Part shown: piece by piece, positions 10,691 to 23,559 of the stretch
How the letters are laid out: each line of letters starts with the position of its first letter
How positions within the stretch are numbered: position 1 is the stretch's first letter
Assembly (NCBI GenBank): GCA_958510875.1
Contig: OY294068.1
Coordinates: 20,874,297-20,938,296 of the forward strand
Reading direction: 5' to 3'
DNA: 64,000 bases
Origin: Endomychus coccineus
Taxonomy: Eukaryota > Arthropoda > Insecta > Coleoptera > Endomychidae
Notes under the pieces: model-generated
Told to the model about the DNA's origin: nothing
Database searches by the model: none
The model's input: only the letters and a program-made list of their open reading frames with translations
Position numbers and translations under genes: made by a program

Positions 10691-11976
10691 CAAGGGCGGA
10701 TCCAGCCAGGGGTCACATAGTCGTGGTCAAGTCAAGAACTTATAATTTAATTGTGATAACAATAGATACAAGTAAAAAGTAGGTATTTCATTAATGTACG
10801 TAAGTACTGTACTTAAAAATATTTATTCTTCATTGTACACTTGAAAAACTTAACACATAATAACTTGTATATTCATTCTGTTGGTTGCTCTCTTATTTTA
10901 TTTTTAAAGAGCATTACAATCAGTGTGGTCACGACGATACACTTGATTTCATTGTGTGAATTTATCTAAGATTTTAGGTTAGGTCAGTAAGCTTAAGGTG
11001 CTACCCTGACCCAATGACAGAGAGAGACAATAAATACGACATTCAACACAGTCGACAGGGACTACGAACGACGCGGGTTCTCTGTCCGACTCACATTTTA
11101 TTGAAATTTAATTAATAAAAAATTCAACTTTCATATTTTTTCACAAATGAAATGGGCATTATTCAAATTATTGAATTTCCTATATATTGGTGTGAACCAA
11201 TAAAACAAATAAAATCAACATTTGAAGGAGTTGAAGATTTACTTCTATTTTAGTGGTTTTTTTGTGAATTTTTAATCAAGTAAATACGAAGCTTAATAAA
11301 AAAAATAAATGGTGATTTTAAAGATAAAACATCAAAGAATTATGTGGACTTTACATTTACTTTTCATTTCCTTCAGTTTTTGAGGGTATAGCATCTAAAG
11401 ATAGCGAAAACACAGGATTGGGTCCGGGAAACGCCTTAATGCTCTTCAATCTCCCTCGTCCAAAAAAAATATATAAGTAGGTACATAAGTCACGCAGCAC
11501 TCTTTCAGTAAGTAGGTACCTACATATCTACCTATGAGGTACTTTATGAGCATTAACAACAATAACATTTAAGTTAAAACACACGCAATTTTTAAGAATA
11601 CTTATAAAGGTACACTTATAAACACATTATAGGTAGAAAGAAATTTTAGTTTTTTAACTTAGAACTATGTTATGATATGTTGAAGTTTAGTCGCTCCGAT
11701 TCCGATTGAAGTTAAGTCTAGCTAGACGTTACTTAGTCGACAAGCGCGCGCAAGTGTGGCGCGGTAAAATTCAAATTTTCGATGCGTTCGTTCCCAAACG
11801 TTTGCCATTATACAAAGTTATTATATTAAATCAATTAAATATTGAAGGTATGTAGTTACATAAAATCATATATAAATAAAATCATTATGTTCATTTAATG
11901 GTCCACATAAGTCCTGGAACCAGCTCAGGGGGGGGGGGGTCATGACTCCCATGACCCCCCCCTGGATCCGCCGTTG
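10691..11976. mobile_element. Complete non-autonomous hAT element (1286 bp)
   Basis: The terminal inverted repeats are CAAGGGCGGATCCAG (10691-10705) and, reading inward from 11976, CAACGGCGGATCCAG: 14 of 15 match. An exact 8-bp target duplication CCTACAGT flanks it at 10683-10690 and 11977-11984, the signature of hAT transposases. The interior is AT-rich with no transposase frame, so it depended on an autonomous partner. Just inside the right end, a G run (from about 11929) and a C run (to about 11962) flank TCATG/CATGA, giving a strong subterminal hairpin. Confidence 0.9.
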
Positions 11977-11984
11977 CCTACAGT

Positions 11985-13800
11985 ACTAAACTTCTTTTGG
12001 GGGTTACATAATAACTACACCCTCGTATATTTAACGATTTTAAAAAATATGTTTATTTATTTATTTTATCTAAGTTTATAACCATGAAATCTGCTGAAAT
12101 AATACTTAAGTCTGCTTCAGTTTCAGTAGTACTATACTAGTGATTCATAAAGCAAATCGGAATAAGTATTGTTAAAGAACAACAATTCTAAATTATGCAT
12201 GAACTGAATGCAATACCCAATGATATCAAAAAAAATTATTGCATACATATGAGTGGGAGATTCTAACAATGACACACATACGTTTCAGTTTACGTTATGT
12301 TAAGTAATACGTTTTGTGTAAAATGAGTGACACTTGTTTTCTCAACCACTCAGAAGTGCTACTCATGTTTATTCTATTTCATTTTGTTTGCATTATAGTT
12401 TATTTGTTTGCCACAGACTAATAAGTGAAACCGAACTTTCACTAAATGGAAGATTAGATTATCAACGTGGGCAGGTTGACTTTATTAACTCTAATCAATA
12501 GCTTCTGTTTCAAGTGATCTGAAAAAAGTCGTTATAAAATTAGCAATAATATATTATTCTACCTTGTTTTCCAAACAAGTTTGAGGCAATTATTAAATAC
12601 TTCGCCTTATTTGGGGCAATGTTTTCAGTAGGTTAGGTATCGATGTTGCGATGGCACGTTTACAATGAATGAACAAACATGCATTTAAATAATCAATTCT
12701 GAATTGTTGCCCAATTATTTCAAATTTTGAATTTGATAATGCATTAACACACACTTAACATACCAAGAATGTAATATTGACAGACGTAATGACTGCTTTG
12801 ATAATAAATTATTGCAGTTACGCAAAATTTCGGAATGAGGAGATGATCCTTACATTTCATCACCCTTGATTTTTTGTGATGTCCTATGACCCAGTTCAAT
12901 TGAACTTTAAGGTTGCAAAACCAGCCCGCTTTGGACACGAGTCCACAGTCAAACGTTCGTACTGAAGTTTTGTGTTGAGCTCGGAGAAAGATCTCCATAA
13001 GATACATCATTATAAAGGCCAATTGAAGAGTTTAATATAAAATTTAATGTACCACACCCCGCGAACGGTCAGTAAAAGTACTAATCCAACCTGCATTTTC
13101 ATCACTGACCTGGAAGCTTAGCGTTTAGTGCACCTGCATTTTCGTCAGCGTCCCGAAGGGTCGGGATTTATTACACTTGCAAACTCGTCACCGAATGGAT
13201 GGAGCTTACGTGATATAAACTAATTGACAGTTAACATATTCACTTACAACCCCTTATTTATAAACAGAACAATGATATCAAACACATTTAGCAAAACGTA
13301 ATTTACTTATCTCGTTATTTTTATATTTTGTAATCTTGAAATTAGTTATCAATTCCTGCCTTTTCTTAACTTTAATGTAATGAGCTTTGTGAGAAACAGG
13401 ATTGAAAGTTATCTGTGCTAGCCCTTTGTCGGGTTCCTACGGACGGCTCTGCTCAATAACTCGAAAACAGCTGAAGGTAGGACATTGAATTTTTATGCCA
13501 GTAAATTCCGAATATCATATCTAAATTGTGTCAAATGATGCCACAATCGAAAATCCCAAAAGATCTCTGTGTTGTACCATCTTCAAGTAAAACACAGGAA
13601 AAGGGAGCGAAAAATTAGGAAAACGTTACCCTCGTATTTATTTAACATCTTGAAGAGATTGGTCTTATGTTTTTCTGATATCTTAATGTGGGGTCAGATT
13701 TTAGTTCAATGATTTCAGTTGAATTCAAAAATTCTATAATTTATCTATAATATGTAGGGCTTTTGTATGGAAATAATTGTGTTTCCTTCTCCAGTAAACA
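11985..13800. other. AT-rich intergenic DNA, nothing recognised
   Basis: Short frames only (for example 12744-13022, minus), without recognised motifs or splice context. No repeat structure was seen. Confidence 0.4.
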
Positions 13801-13805
13801 CAATC

Positions 13806-14609
13806 CCACCAAAAACATTCTGTAAAAAACTAGCCAAGTCTCGATGGAGCTGCTTCTTTATCTTTAAAAAGTAATGAAATCTAGACAAAGTCGTACCAAG
13901 TCTAAGGTTCCTTACTGCGATTTCTTTATTATTATAGTTAATGTTGTGTGACTTGGCCGTTGAATATTCTTTATACGTTAGTGGGTACAAGTCAATTTTG
14001 TTTACACGTAATGTTATCTGTTGTAACTAACTATGTTTGTTGAGCGAGATAATAGTCCATACTGGTAATGGTAATTGGACGCTAGAGTCTCATTTTAGGC
14101 TGTTGTTGATTGTGCAACACATGCATTCAGCATTGACAATGCTCACTTCTGCTCTCTTATTTTTGGAGCGTCAAATCGACCACCGATCTAACATAAAATA
14201 GACGTATAGGCAGACTTCTATCAATGATTAGAAGTCCGTCTGTACTGGAAATAATTTTTTATACGTTTGTTTCAGGCTCGCCTACACATAAATTTTATTG
14301 AAATACGCAGATTTATCAAGCCTACAATTGACTGGTTATTGAACCAACGTTTTCCAAGTAGCAATTTTCCATCGTCAATGGGTAGCGGTTCTGGCGACAG
14401 ATTGGTGCAATGGTGTCATGGAGCACCTGGTTTTGTACCCTTGTGTACCCTTCAACAGCCAAGTCACACAACATTAACTATAATAATAAAGAAATCGCAG
14501 TAAGGAACCTTAGACTTGGTACGACTTTGTCTAGATTTCATTAATTTTTAGAGATAAACAAGCAGCTCCATCGAGACTTGGCTAGTTTTTTACAGAATGT
14601 TTTTGGTGG
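13806..14609. repeat. 159-bp inverted repeat around a 486-bp centre
   Basis: Arm 13806-13964 and arm 14451-14609 are near-identical reverse complements; a few substitutions are visible around 13867-13877 and its partner. The centre holds a smaller imperfect hairpin near 14204-14243. The right arm forms the 3' part of an OTU-like frame, so the repeat contains or captured a coding fragment. Confidence 0.75.
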
Positions 14610-14858
14610 AATTTCACTTCTTTTTGTAGAAACGTGGGCATATGGATTTATTTCACCATCAGCATTACACGTGTACACTTGCATTTCGTCCCAATGTTCA
14701 GCAACGTATGCAACTATAGCAGATCTGATACTGCAAGTTGAGTCAGTTCTACCATACACCAAGAAAGATATTGAATGGAAGAGACAAGACCCGTCTTTCG
14801 GCATACCAACTACTTGGTAGCCACTAAGTTCATCGTCGTGTTTTAATATTATCGACAT
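14541..14858 (-). pseudogene. OTU-like cysteine protease fragment
   Basis: The N-terminal half of the 105-residue minus-strand frame resembles an OTU deubiquitinase: GMPKDGSCLFHSISFLVYG has the D-G-x-C nucleophile motif, followed by IRSAIVAYVAEHW. The catalytic His near the C-terminus of the fold is missing, because after about residue 83 the frame runs through the inverted-repeat arm to a stop. OTU domains occur in cellular deubiquitinases and also in some Helitron-like and other transposons. The repeat context favours a transposon relic. ATG at 14858 is a plausible start, but there is no evidence of expression. Confidence 0.5.
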
Positions 14859-14859
14859 T

Positions 14860-15685
14860 TTTTACGATATTATCTTGCGAAATCAAACACGTAACGTTTA
14901 TGTTTATATGAGAGACAGCTGATACATTGATAGACATATATACGACCGTGGTCACATATAATGTCCGTGGCAGACCATTTCATATCATAGATATTATTAA
15001 GGACACAAATGGGCTCTTGTGTTTTCAAATAAGGGTCACCAGGTACTCCAGATCTTCGATTATCCTAGTTTTTATAGTTTTCCCTTTATGTGGCCATTAA
15101 AACCTAACTCTTTACCAAATTTCAGCTCTCTGAGTTTATGGGAAGTACTATTTCTATTATGATGATCAGGAGTGAGTGTGATAAATGCGAAACTTTGCTT
15201 TCGCTTAACTTCGGAAATAAATGACCTACATACAGACTTGAAATTTTTTATTTTAAGTATGTGATTTTATAGCTTACTGGATGACGAATTTCTGCGTTCT
15301 GGTCTTATCCAGAGGTTCTCAAATAGGGGCCTGAAAATGCGGCGAAATGGTTCCAGTAAAGGATGGTACGGCAGTGTTTGCCTCGCGCTCGACTTGGCGG
15401 GGGCACAGCAGTGCTGATATTGGCCTTAGATGTTTTCCGTCTAAGTAATCTGACGATTTGTGATTCGAGGTTTATAGATTTATTTGGGATTATTAGAAAA
15501 AAAATTTGCTCTAGTTTCGAAATTTTCAAGTGGCATCTGTTTCTACGGTTAGATTCTTAAGATCAATATAATTAGGTATATTACATATTATTATATTTGA
15601 ATCCTTTGTTCTACAGATTGATTTCCGACTGTGGAAAAGATAAATTTACAAGTATAATATTTTCTATTTTTAAGTTATTTGATAA
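14860..15685. other. Intergenic DNA, nothing recognised
   Basis: Short frames only. A GC-richer patch at about 15340-15440 gives overlapping frames on both strands, none with a motif I recognise. Confidence 0.4.
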
Positions 15686-15688
15686 CTC

Positions 15689-15726
15689 GCTTTAATAATT
15701 CACTGGGTGATGAAATAAATGCCAGC
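15689..15726 (+). ncRNA. Hammerhead-like motif D2 in a decayed PLE tail
   Basis: The flank (TTTGATAACTCGCTTTAATAA region) resembles the tail of PLE copy A at 2609-2661. Stem I GCT (15689-15691) and AGC (15724-15726) are kept. Stem II is TCAC/GTGA with a TGG loop (15700-15710), and GAAA is at 15712-15715. The core is TTAATAA and the cleavage triplet is GCC, so it is probably inactive. Confidence 0.35.
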
Positions 15727-15729
15727 AAT

Positions 15730-17000
15730 TAAACTTTACAGCTCGCATGAATTGAATTTGTGTTGTTTTTTTGCTATTTCACATATTTTTGAAATTAATT
15801 TACACCAAGTAAACACTGAATTTATGGAGATATTACTGATATTCGTCAGTTATGAATATGTTTGTTATATTTCTGATTCATTCATTTCAATGTATATTAT
15901 GAAAATGGTAGTCGACATTTTAATAAACTTTTATCAATTAATTGTGTTTCATTTTTCAGATTTGGAATGGAATATCACAAAGTAACAATTCAATACCATT
16001 TTTAGATGCTTTATCACTGTCTTAAATTTACTCTACTTTGGGAATATGTGGCATGCTATTTTCATCCATCATATTTAGAATTCTATTAACCATTACTCAT
16101 TCTGAATTGCAATTTTTTGTTTTTAATTCTATGACATTATTCGTCTTACATAATATTTCATTTGCTTTTAAAGTTTCACATACCTACATGTCGTTTGTCA
16201 ATACAATTCAAGTAGGAAGTACATAATTATTATTGCAGTTAAAGAGCCAATAATATTCTTTATCATGTTATGTTCATGTTAGCCCACTATTTACAATTGC
16301 GTCCTTGAAAGAAATGACTAACTTTATTGTTATCTTATTAATATTCCATACGTTAACCGTCATTGTTCTATGCGTATTGTAGTCCATTGACTGCAAACAG
16401 TTGTTTTGAAAGAACCATCTCATGCAATATAAGTTAAATTAAACAAGTGAAATACGAGAAAGCCTTTTACTCAATTCTGGCTTAAATTAAATGTAATTAT
16501 TGTGTTTGAAGATATTTAATAGAAAATAATAGTTGAATATTGTAATATACTATGATTACAGTATGACATAATCTACATTCACGTGCATTCAAGCTTCAGA
16601 ACTTACTTTCTCACAAAGTCATGTGATAGTTATTTGTGTAAAGAACAGAGAAAATGTACAGAAACATAAACCAACTTATGTGTTTCACGGATAATAATTA
16701 TTATTGTATTCATCGATATAGGTCACTTTAGAATCTATTCAACGACTGTCCGACATTTATACATCGTTCGAAATATTTTACGGAGTACGAGTTGAAAATG
16801 TTTCACATTCACACACTCCTGCTTTCGGTAACCACCGACTTAGGCCTTCATGCCAGACTTTGCAAATACTTCGGCCACGTTCAAAAAATGTACTAGCAAA
16901 CACCATAGATGAAACAACAGCTAATATACAAAACTTAGTTTAAAAAAAAGAAAAAAAAAACAGAAAAATTAACTTCCCCCCAGTGGAATCGAACAATAAT
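15730..17000. other. AT-rich intergenic DNA, nothing recognised
   Basis: Only low-complexity frames rich in Phe, Ile and Tyr codons, which is what AT-rich DNA gives by chance. Confidence 0.4.
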
Positions 17001-17009
17001 TCAATTCCA

Positions 17010-17190
17010 CAGAAAGGACTATCCCTAAATTCGAGCATTAGCCTGGATACCAAGTTCAAATGGAAGAGGCATGTCAAAATGAAAACAGAGCAAATAAAAC
17101 TCTGAATATAAAAATATGTATTGGCTGATGGGAAGTACTTTCCAGCCGACTATCAAAAATATCCTAAGAAGGAGGGCTCAAGCCATTGCT
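17010..17190 (+). pseudogene. Jockey-like RT thumb fragment
   Basis: The plus strand spells, with frame changes, a segment like the post-palm region of Jockey-group RTs: LDTKFKWKRHVKMKTEQIK (compare the YLGVTLD...L.F..H motif), then YWLMGS near 17117. Very decayed. Confidence 0.4.
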
Positions 17191-17199
17191 TCTTAGTGG

Positions 17200-19640
17200 A
17201 TTTTGCATTGTGCAATAAAACATACAATATGTAAAAAAAATTCAGAATACACCTGTAACTGACAAATCAAAGTGAGTACGTTCTCTTTAGTATAATCTGA
17301 AGAAAATTTTCATCGGTAAGGTGAGGACAGTCAAACAAGAAATCAAGGATTGCCAGGGGTTATAGAGGAGGGTCTGTAACAAAACTACCTTATTAATTAT
17401 CAATTAGAATTCATTTAGATATCAAAGAAGTTGCTAAAATTCAAGCTAGTTTTAAGAACACCAATGAACGTTAATATAAATAAGATATTCTTTACTGCTT
17501 TTGATTACGAACAAGTCAAGTATATGAGGTCATTTCTTAGCACGACCGTCTCGTCATAAATTAATACAGTTTGTTTGCATCTGTGGGACGGAAACGAGAT
17601 GTAAAGTCTCTCAATCCTTGTCAAAGGAAAGCAAGTGCTTTTCAGAATACTGTTAGTTAAGATATATTTTATGATTAGATTCGAAACGACAGGTTGATCG
17701 CTTGCTATGGTTTAAACAATGGTTTTTCACCCTTTCTTTTCCGTTGAAGCTTCAAATTACTTACGTTAGCGTAACATGAGATGTGCAGGACGCAGTCGTT
17801 TCTCATAAAATATGTAATTAGAATATTAACTTGATATAATTTTCATCCATACCTAAATTCAAGGGAGTCTAAATAGGGTCATAAAATTGAGGTCCGCGTC
17901 AACAAAAATAGAATAGTTCATTTGTATCCAACTCACAAGACGGAGGCAAGCCTCTCTCTCTCTCTCTCTCTCTCATTGGGTAGAAGTTACTACCCCCCAA
18001 ACATATTGGGCAAAAAGGAGTGGTCATTCGAACTAATAAAAATCAAATTCACCACACAAAATTCAGTTATATTTTCTAACTTGAAATATTCTCTAGAGAA
18101 ATCACGTATCACTTTGTCATTTTCAATTAAGTTAACTTAAACTAAATCAGAGTTGTTTTAGATTTTCAATCAAAGTTTGTTGTTCTCAGTTTTTATTCAC
18201 TTCAAGATCACTTATACATTCAAATTAGTTTATCGATTAGTTTCGATCCCCTAGGTTCATCCTGGTTGCGGAATTAATTAATAATCTCAGTTTTATTTTT
18301 TCTCTTTAGTTACCTTAGATCATCTAGGTTGTTTTATTCGAGTTTAGGTTTGATCTTATTTTCTATTCTTATTAGTAATGAAGTTAATTTTAATATTATT
18401 TCATTACATATTGTCATAATAATTGTTTATTATTACTAATTTAATTGTTATTTTTGTTAAATTTTATTGATGTTGTTGGGTACGAGTTTATCTGATTAAT
18501 TTTAGCGTCTACTCCTTCTAATGTGTTCAATTTATAAGTGTCCTGTGGAATAAAAAGGTGTTAACGATATTTCTCACATTTGTTCTGGCTAATCAATGAT
18601 TGGATCAAACTCCCACGTGTGTTTTCTAAGCTAGATGGCCACACTGTAAATAAATCGAGGAATAGGAATAATATAAATTCCTTAATTAGATTTTCAAAGT
18701 TCAAACAGATAGAGACGGAAATCCATGTTCAGGCCATAGCTTTCGAGCATCAGTGATGATAGTGCAGTGATTAGTTAACAGGAGAACCACAAGGGCAAGG
18801 GCATTCACATCAGTAAGTGTGCAATACATGTTAAAATCCAGGCTGTAACTTGGTAATATCCACAAATATCGAGTCTCAAAAACTGTTATTTAATCTATAT
18901 TTAAAATGTTTATCAATCTTAAGATAAGAACAACAAATTTGTACTCGTTCTTTCAAAAGTTAATTCACTTCTTGCTCTTGAGAAATCGCATTGTTTTGAT
19001 AAAACAGCAGGAGAGATGAGTTCGGTATTATTACTGATGATAAAACAGAAAAATTGAATAGTTCACATATTGGAACTTTTCATCATTCTCTGGTAGAATA
19101 TACAGTTTATTGAATTATTTTATACTCAAGCAATGTTATCAAATCATTTTGCTAACAGCCGAAGGTATTATAGAATGTATGAATTATGTTCAATTCCTAC
19201 AACGTTTCAATATTATAAATATTGAAACTTCCTGTCTCTTGTGAACGCTTTACTCTCGTGAACCATTAAGTTGAAATCCTTGACTAGCCGATATTGCATA
19301 AGGTTATTCTCACTTGAAACAACAGCACGGTTTATTCGCCAATTTGAAGCATTCACGTAATAGCATTTGGAGTCGATTTCAGCTGATTTCATCGAAAAAC
19401 TTAGTTGTTAAGGTCTTCAATTATTGAGACCGAATATATAACAGAAGGGAAACTGAATTTAAAGCTAAGGTTACGAAACAACGCGGCATATTTAGAGGGT
19501 AAAATTAGAGTAGATAAAATCTGCAGGGAAATACAAAATACGAAATAAATATTGTTAGTAATGTTGCATAAAAGACTGATGCTATAGTTTCTATTCGTTT
19601 TGAATGATTCGACGCTTTGATGTATTCTACAGTCTTATTG
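17200..19640. other. Intergenic DNA with one microsatellite
   Basis: No gene or named transposon was seen. A (CT)12 run lies at 17951-17974. Confidence 0.45.
17951..17974. repeat. (CT)12 microsatellite
   Basis: An uninterrupted CT dinucleotide run. Confidence 0.95.
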
Positions 19641-19680
19641 ATAAGAAATAATCACCCTTATCCACTAAAAATACTATTAA

Positions 19681-19722
19681 AGTACTGTGAACCTTTCGGC
19701 TATCAAGTAGCCATCATCATTA
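19681..19722 (-). ncRNA. Hammerhead-like motif B1 at a PLE 3' end
   Basis: On the minus strand ATGATGA (19720-19714) is followed by a five-pair stem GGCTA/TAGCC (19712-19698) and GAAA. It lies about 30 bases past the PLE stop codon at 19751. The first core base is A rather than C. The sequence after GAAA, through TTTAATAGTATTTTT, is shared with B2 and B3. Confidence 0.4.
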
Positions 19723-19750
19723 TCATTATTATAAATCAAAATGTGCCTGT

Positions 19751-20281
19751 TTAAATACTATTTGGGGATAATAATGTGAACAATGGATTACCGTCAGCTG
19801 GAGATAAATCGAAATTTAATAAATTGCTTTTTCGTTTATACATTTCCATTCCTTCTAAATTACTCAGATATTTGTCTGTACTGTGTTTTAAAAGTGGTAA
19901 ACTTTCTTGAGAAATGGTGTGACCTGTATTCAAAATATGTTCGGCTACCGCTGATTCTCCACCATTATTTTTTTGTATGTGGGCAAAATGTTCCTTATAA
20001 CGAGATAAAATGTTTCTTCTAGTCTGACCCACATAGTATTTTGAACACGACTCACAATTGATTTTGTAAATCCCAGATTTGTCGGAATCGGAAACTTTAT
20101 CAATCATGTTGCCTAAACGGTGTTTTAGCTTGTTTTTACATTTATAAACTGCTTGTATTGCAAATTTAGAAGACAAACTATGGAGTTTATTAATAACTGA
20201 AGAATGATAAGTGAAACTTTTCAATCTTATTGAAGTTTTTGAAGGTAGTGGCTCTAATTTGGATAGATGGCTACGTTCCAA
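19751..20281 (-). CDS. Penelope-like element B, GIY-YIG endonuclease ORF
   Basis: A 176-residue open frame holds an intact-looking GIY-YIG nuclease: SGIYKINCESCSKYYVGQTR (about residues 69-88), then RYKEHFAHIQ and a conserved AEHILNTGHTI segment, ending PNSI. The paired cysteines before YVGQ match other PLEs. Upstream the RT continues in broken frames to about 20985 (next entry), so the ATG at 20281 is internal. The C-terminal EGMEMYKRKSNLLN...SPNSI segment recurs at 29935-30063, which defines family B. It is distinct in sequence from family A at the left edge. Confidence 0.9.
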   Translation of the reverse strand: MERSHLSKLEPLPSKTSIRLKSFTYHSSVINKLHSLSSKFAIQAVYKCKNKLKHRLGNMIDKVSDSDKSGIYKINCESCSKYYVGQTRRNILSRYKEHFAHIQKNNGGESAVAEHILNTGHTISQESLPLLKHSTDKYLSNLEGMEMYKRKSNLLNFDLSPADGNPLFTLLSPNSI

Positions 20282-20985
20282 TTTCCTTTTTGTTTAGAAA
20301 TTGAATTATTCATCAAAGATTTGTGGTAGCCATTTTCCAACGAAAGTTGTTGAAGTTTTTCAACTTCGTTGTTATAATTGCTGGATCAAAGGGACGTTTA
20401 ATAATCCATGAACTAGAATATTAAACGAAGCTATTTTATATCTAAATGGTGTAGCTGAATCCGCCGGGGAATACTTATTTGTTTAAGTGGGTTTTCTGTA
20501 TATGTCAAAATCCAAGTGATTACTATCTTTTATAATGTCAAGGGAAGGAAGCTGATTATCTGTCTCTATTTCGACAGTGGAACTCAGTGAATCAAATTGC
20601 TGTTAAGCGTGTTCAAAAAGCCATGTAAATCAAAAAAATCTTTACTTCGCGAAAATGTCATCAACATATCTAGACCAAACTTTTAGAAACTGATTCAATT
20701 TTGATTTTAAGGAGATTTTAAGTTCGCTTAGAAAAATATTGTCCAAAAAAGGAGAGAGTGGATTGCGCACTGTTTATAGTAATCTTTGGTGAAAGCCAAA
20801 TAATTTTGCTTCATACTGTACAGTTCATATCGGGGATATTAATATTTGAAAGCCATTTCTTCAGAATGTTTATAGATTGAGGGATTGGAAACAACATCAA
20901 ATGAAACGAGAGTATCACCAGGTTCAAGTTTGAATTCTAGAGTGCCTCCCTCACTTTCCAGAATAAATCATCAATTGAAAGAGAG
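20282..20985 (-). pseudogene. Penelope-like element B, broken reverse transcriptase
   Basis: Minus-strand fragments in different frames give motif A (LVSFDVVSNPS, about 20915-20880), NPLSPFLDNIFLSELKIS (about 20762-20710) and WSRYVDDIFAK with the catalytic aspartates at 20668-20657. Stops and frameshifts separate them, so this copy cannot make a full RT although its endonuclease frame is still open. Confidence 0.8.
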
Positions 20986-20989
20986 AGAG

Positions 20990-22900
20990 TGACTATTTCC
21001 AACTTTTTTGGTTTGGGAAGTTGTCTTCTTCTTCTGGACATACCACACTTTTATCATTAGCTGGCATATTCACGCTGACTAACAAATGATTGAAAGGATA
21101 GAAATCTCAGGGCCTTCGGCTAATCGAAACTAAGGAGTAATAACTCAACTATAAAATATGACAACCTGTTTCAAGGTTATATTAATAAGATACATCGTTC
21201 ATCATCTTCAGACGAATTCCTCTTACTCTCAATCTCGAATATATTCGGCGTTTTGGAGAAAGTAATCGGAATTAAATCGAAATAAAAAGTGAATTATAAT
21301 GAGTACATTTTCTCTGCAGCATTTCCTTCGGATGACGAAATCATTATTGTACCTACAGACAGCGTCTGAGTAAAGTGAAGGAAGTCGGCAACAAATTGAG
21401 AAATAATAATATAATAACCATGTTGGTAGTTCTTTACGACTCCAACAACGGTATCTTTGTATTAGTCGCTGTTTGGAGAGCATATTTGTAAACGAAATAA
21501 GTAGAGGGCTAATAAAGGTGTGGCTAGTTCATTCTAGATCATCGAGATGACCAGCGAAAGTCCTTCAGACCGTGACACACTTCCTGCACAATACCTCTCT
21601 CCGACAAATCATTTCATTTTTAAAACCAAACTCATCAAAATAATAAATATCAAGGTCATATTCACACTAGCCTTTCAATATTATTATTACTTAATTTATT
21701 CAAACATGAATGTCATGAATTTAATAACTGTACTGTAAAGTATATGTTAATTCGTAACAGTTAATACGGAGTGAGCCTAGCGAACGAATTCGTTTCTTGA
21801 ATCGGGTTATATGGCCTCACAGCGTTTCGAAAGCCTGAATTTTGGCAATTCTCAAGATAAATGCACTATAAAATAACTTTTAACATGAATAATGCACTCG
21901 AAATTGATATCCACAGCCCCCTGAGATGCCATAGAACAAGTTTCATCAGTTACAGGAACCTTTTGAAATTTTCGCATTATCTCGTTTCCGATCCCGATCC
22001 TCGATACTACCATTAGTTTAAGCCTCAGACGCTAAGGCAACATTTCGCAGCGTTCCAAAAGATATCAAAGAATCTAAGCAATATTGACGCCTTAAAAGAT
22101 AATTTGAGGTTACTATTTTCAGAATTTCTATAATTTTTTCCAATGAATCCATTATGCAATAATGATAAATAGGGGCGGGCGATGGTTATGATGGCCGGCA
22201 GTATCTACAGATCTGATCTGTGTGGTTTTGATAACTGTCACTGAATATGCCGTGACATGAAAATACTCTGGTCTATAATTCATTAACATATTTTCGATGT
22301 ATTTGTAGCAATTCAACAATTTGAGTTCAATGAAAAAATCCGTACGATCGCATACATAAGGGAACTGAGATCTGCATTTTTATTGGATCTTCTGGTCTTG
22401 ATTTCGTGATGAACTCGTCAGCTATGCACGCTGAAGGAGGCCCTCGAGGTAGAAACAAAGTTACAACGCTTGGAACTAAGTCGTTTCCCTTTTGTACTAA
22501 AATTATCTTCAATATATCTTGAAAATAGCAAAATTTGAGTAACTATTTGCCATTATGATCGTATGAAATACCGAACGCAAGCTACATCTACTATACGAGT
22601 ATGTCACATTAATGCTGTTAAAGTCAATGCCATCTAAAAAACGGTGATCTTCAATTTTGATCGATAAAATAAGGAAACCCCAAATAATAAAAAAACTGCG
22701 CATGCTGGAGGGACATGATACATGGTTACATGCACATTTTTCTTTCTCTATTGATTGGTTTCCTTGAATAAGCATCACGCTATTAAAGAAATGACTTTTG
22801 CTATTTCGAAGTGTGTGAGTGGTGTCGATGATACGAAACGTTGCTGCAGGAAATTTTGATGTTTTTCTCAATATTCGGCAGCTCCAATATTTGCCTTACC
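20990..22900. other. Intergenic DNA, nothing recognised
   Basis: Frames at 21229-21483, 22327-22512 and 22509-22871 (all minus) carry no motif I recognise and have no clear splice sites. Confidence 0.4.
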
Positions 22901-22902
22901 AG

Positions 22903-23487
22903 CAGGGCCGTCTTAAACTAGGCTGGGGTCCTTGGGCACACAAGAATTTGGGGCCCTTTTGGAAAGTAAAAAAAGCTAATTATAATAACATTTTTACTAA
23001 GTATGACCATTTATTACCTATAATCCTATAAAGGTAATCAAATATAATATGATATAGTATGTCATTAATAATATTAGAATGCTGCTGGTTTTTTGGTTAC
23101 GATTACGATAACGGGATCTTTCGGGATTTCTGTTGAGCAAAATCTTCTGTTATATCCTTAAAGTCAATTTTTTGAAGGATATCACTTTCTATGCACATAA
23201 TTGACAAATTACTTAGTCGTTGTTGTAACATTGTTGTTCGTAATTCATTTTTTATTCTCTTAAGCTGCGAAAATGACCGCTCTCCACTACAATTGGTAAC
23301 CATTAGGCAAAGGAATATTCTTGTAGCAATTTCTACGTTTGGAAAAGTTTCTTCCAATTTATCTGATTTTATTAGGTTATGTAAGGTTGAGATATATGTG
23401 TGAGAATAAATGTGTGAGAGAAATTGTTGGTCCTTCGGGGCCCTCTGGGCACGGGCCTCGTGTGCCCTTATGGTGAAGACGGTATTG
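22903..23487 (-). mobile_element. hAT element, internally deleted (585 bp)
   Basis: The ends CAGGGCCGTCTTAA (from 22903) and CAATACCGTCTTCA (inward from 23487) form imperfect terminal repeats. An exact 8-bp target duplication CTTACCAG lies at 22895-22902 and 23488-23495. Inside is only the C-terminal part of a transposase, so this is a deletion derivative. Confidence 0.85.
23103..23420 (-). pseudogene. hAT transposase C-terminal dimerisation domain
   Basis: The minus-strand frame ends with a typical hAT (ZMYM1-like) C-terminus: IFLCLMVTNCSGERSFSQLK, then RIKNELRTTMLQQRLSNLSI. SGERSFSQLKRIK is the conserved hATC core used for dimerisation. The nuclease domain and zinc finger are absent. The first 40 or so residues of the open frame run through the terminal repeat and are not transposase. 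Confidence 0.85.
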
Positions 23488-23559
23488 CTTACCAGCATAC
23501 AAATCTAAGCAAGATTGCAAGATCTCCGCTATATGTCTCACTTCTCTCAAAATCCTCTA

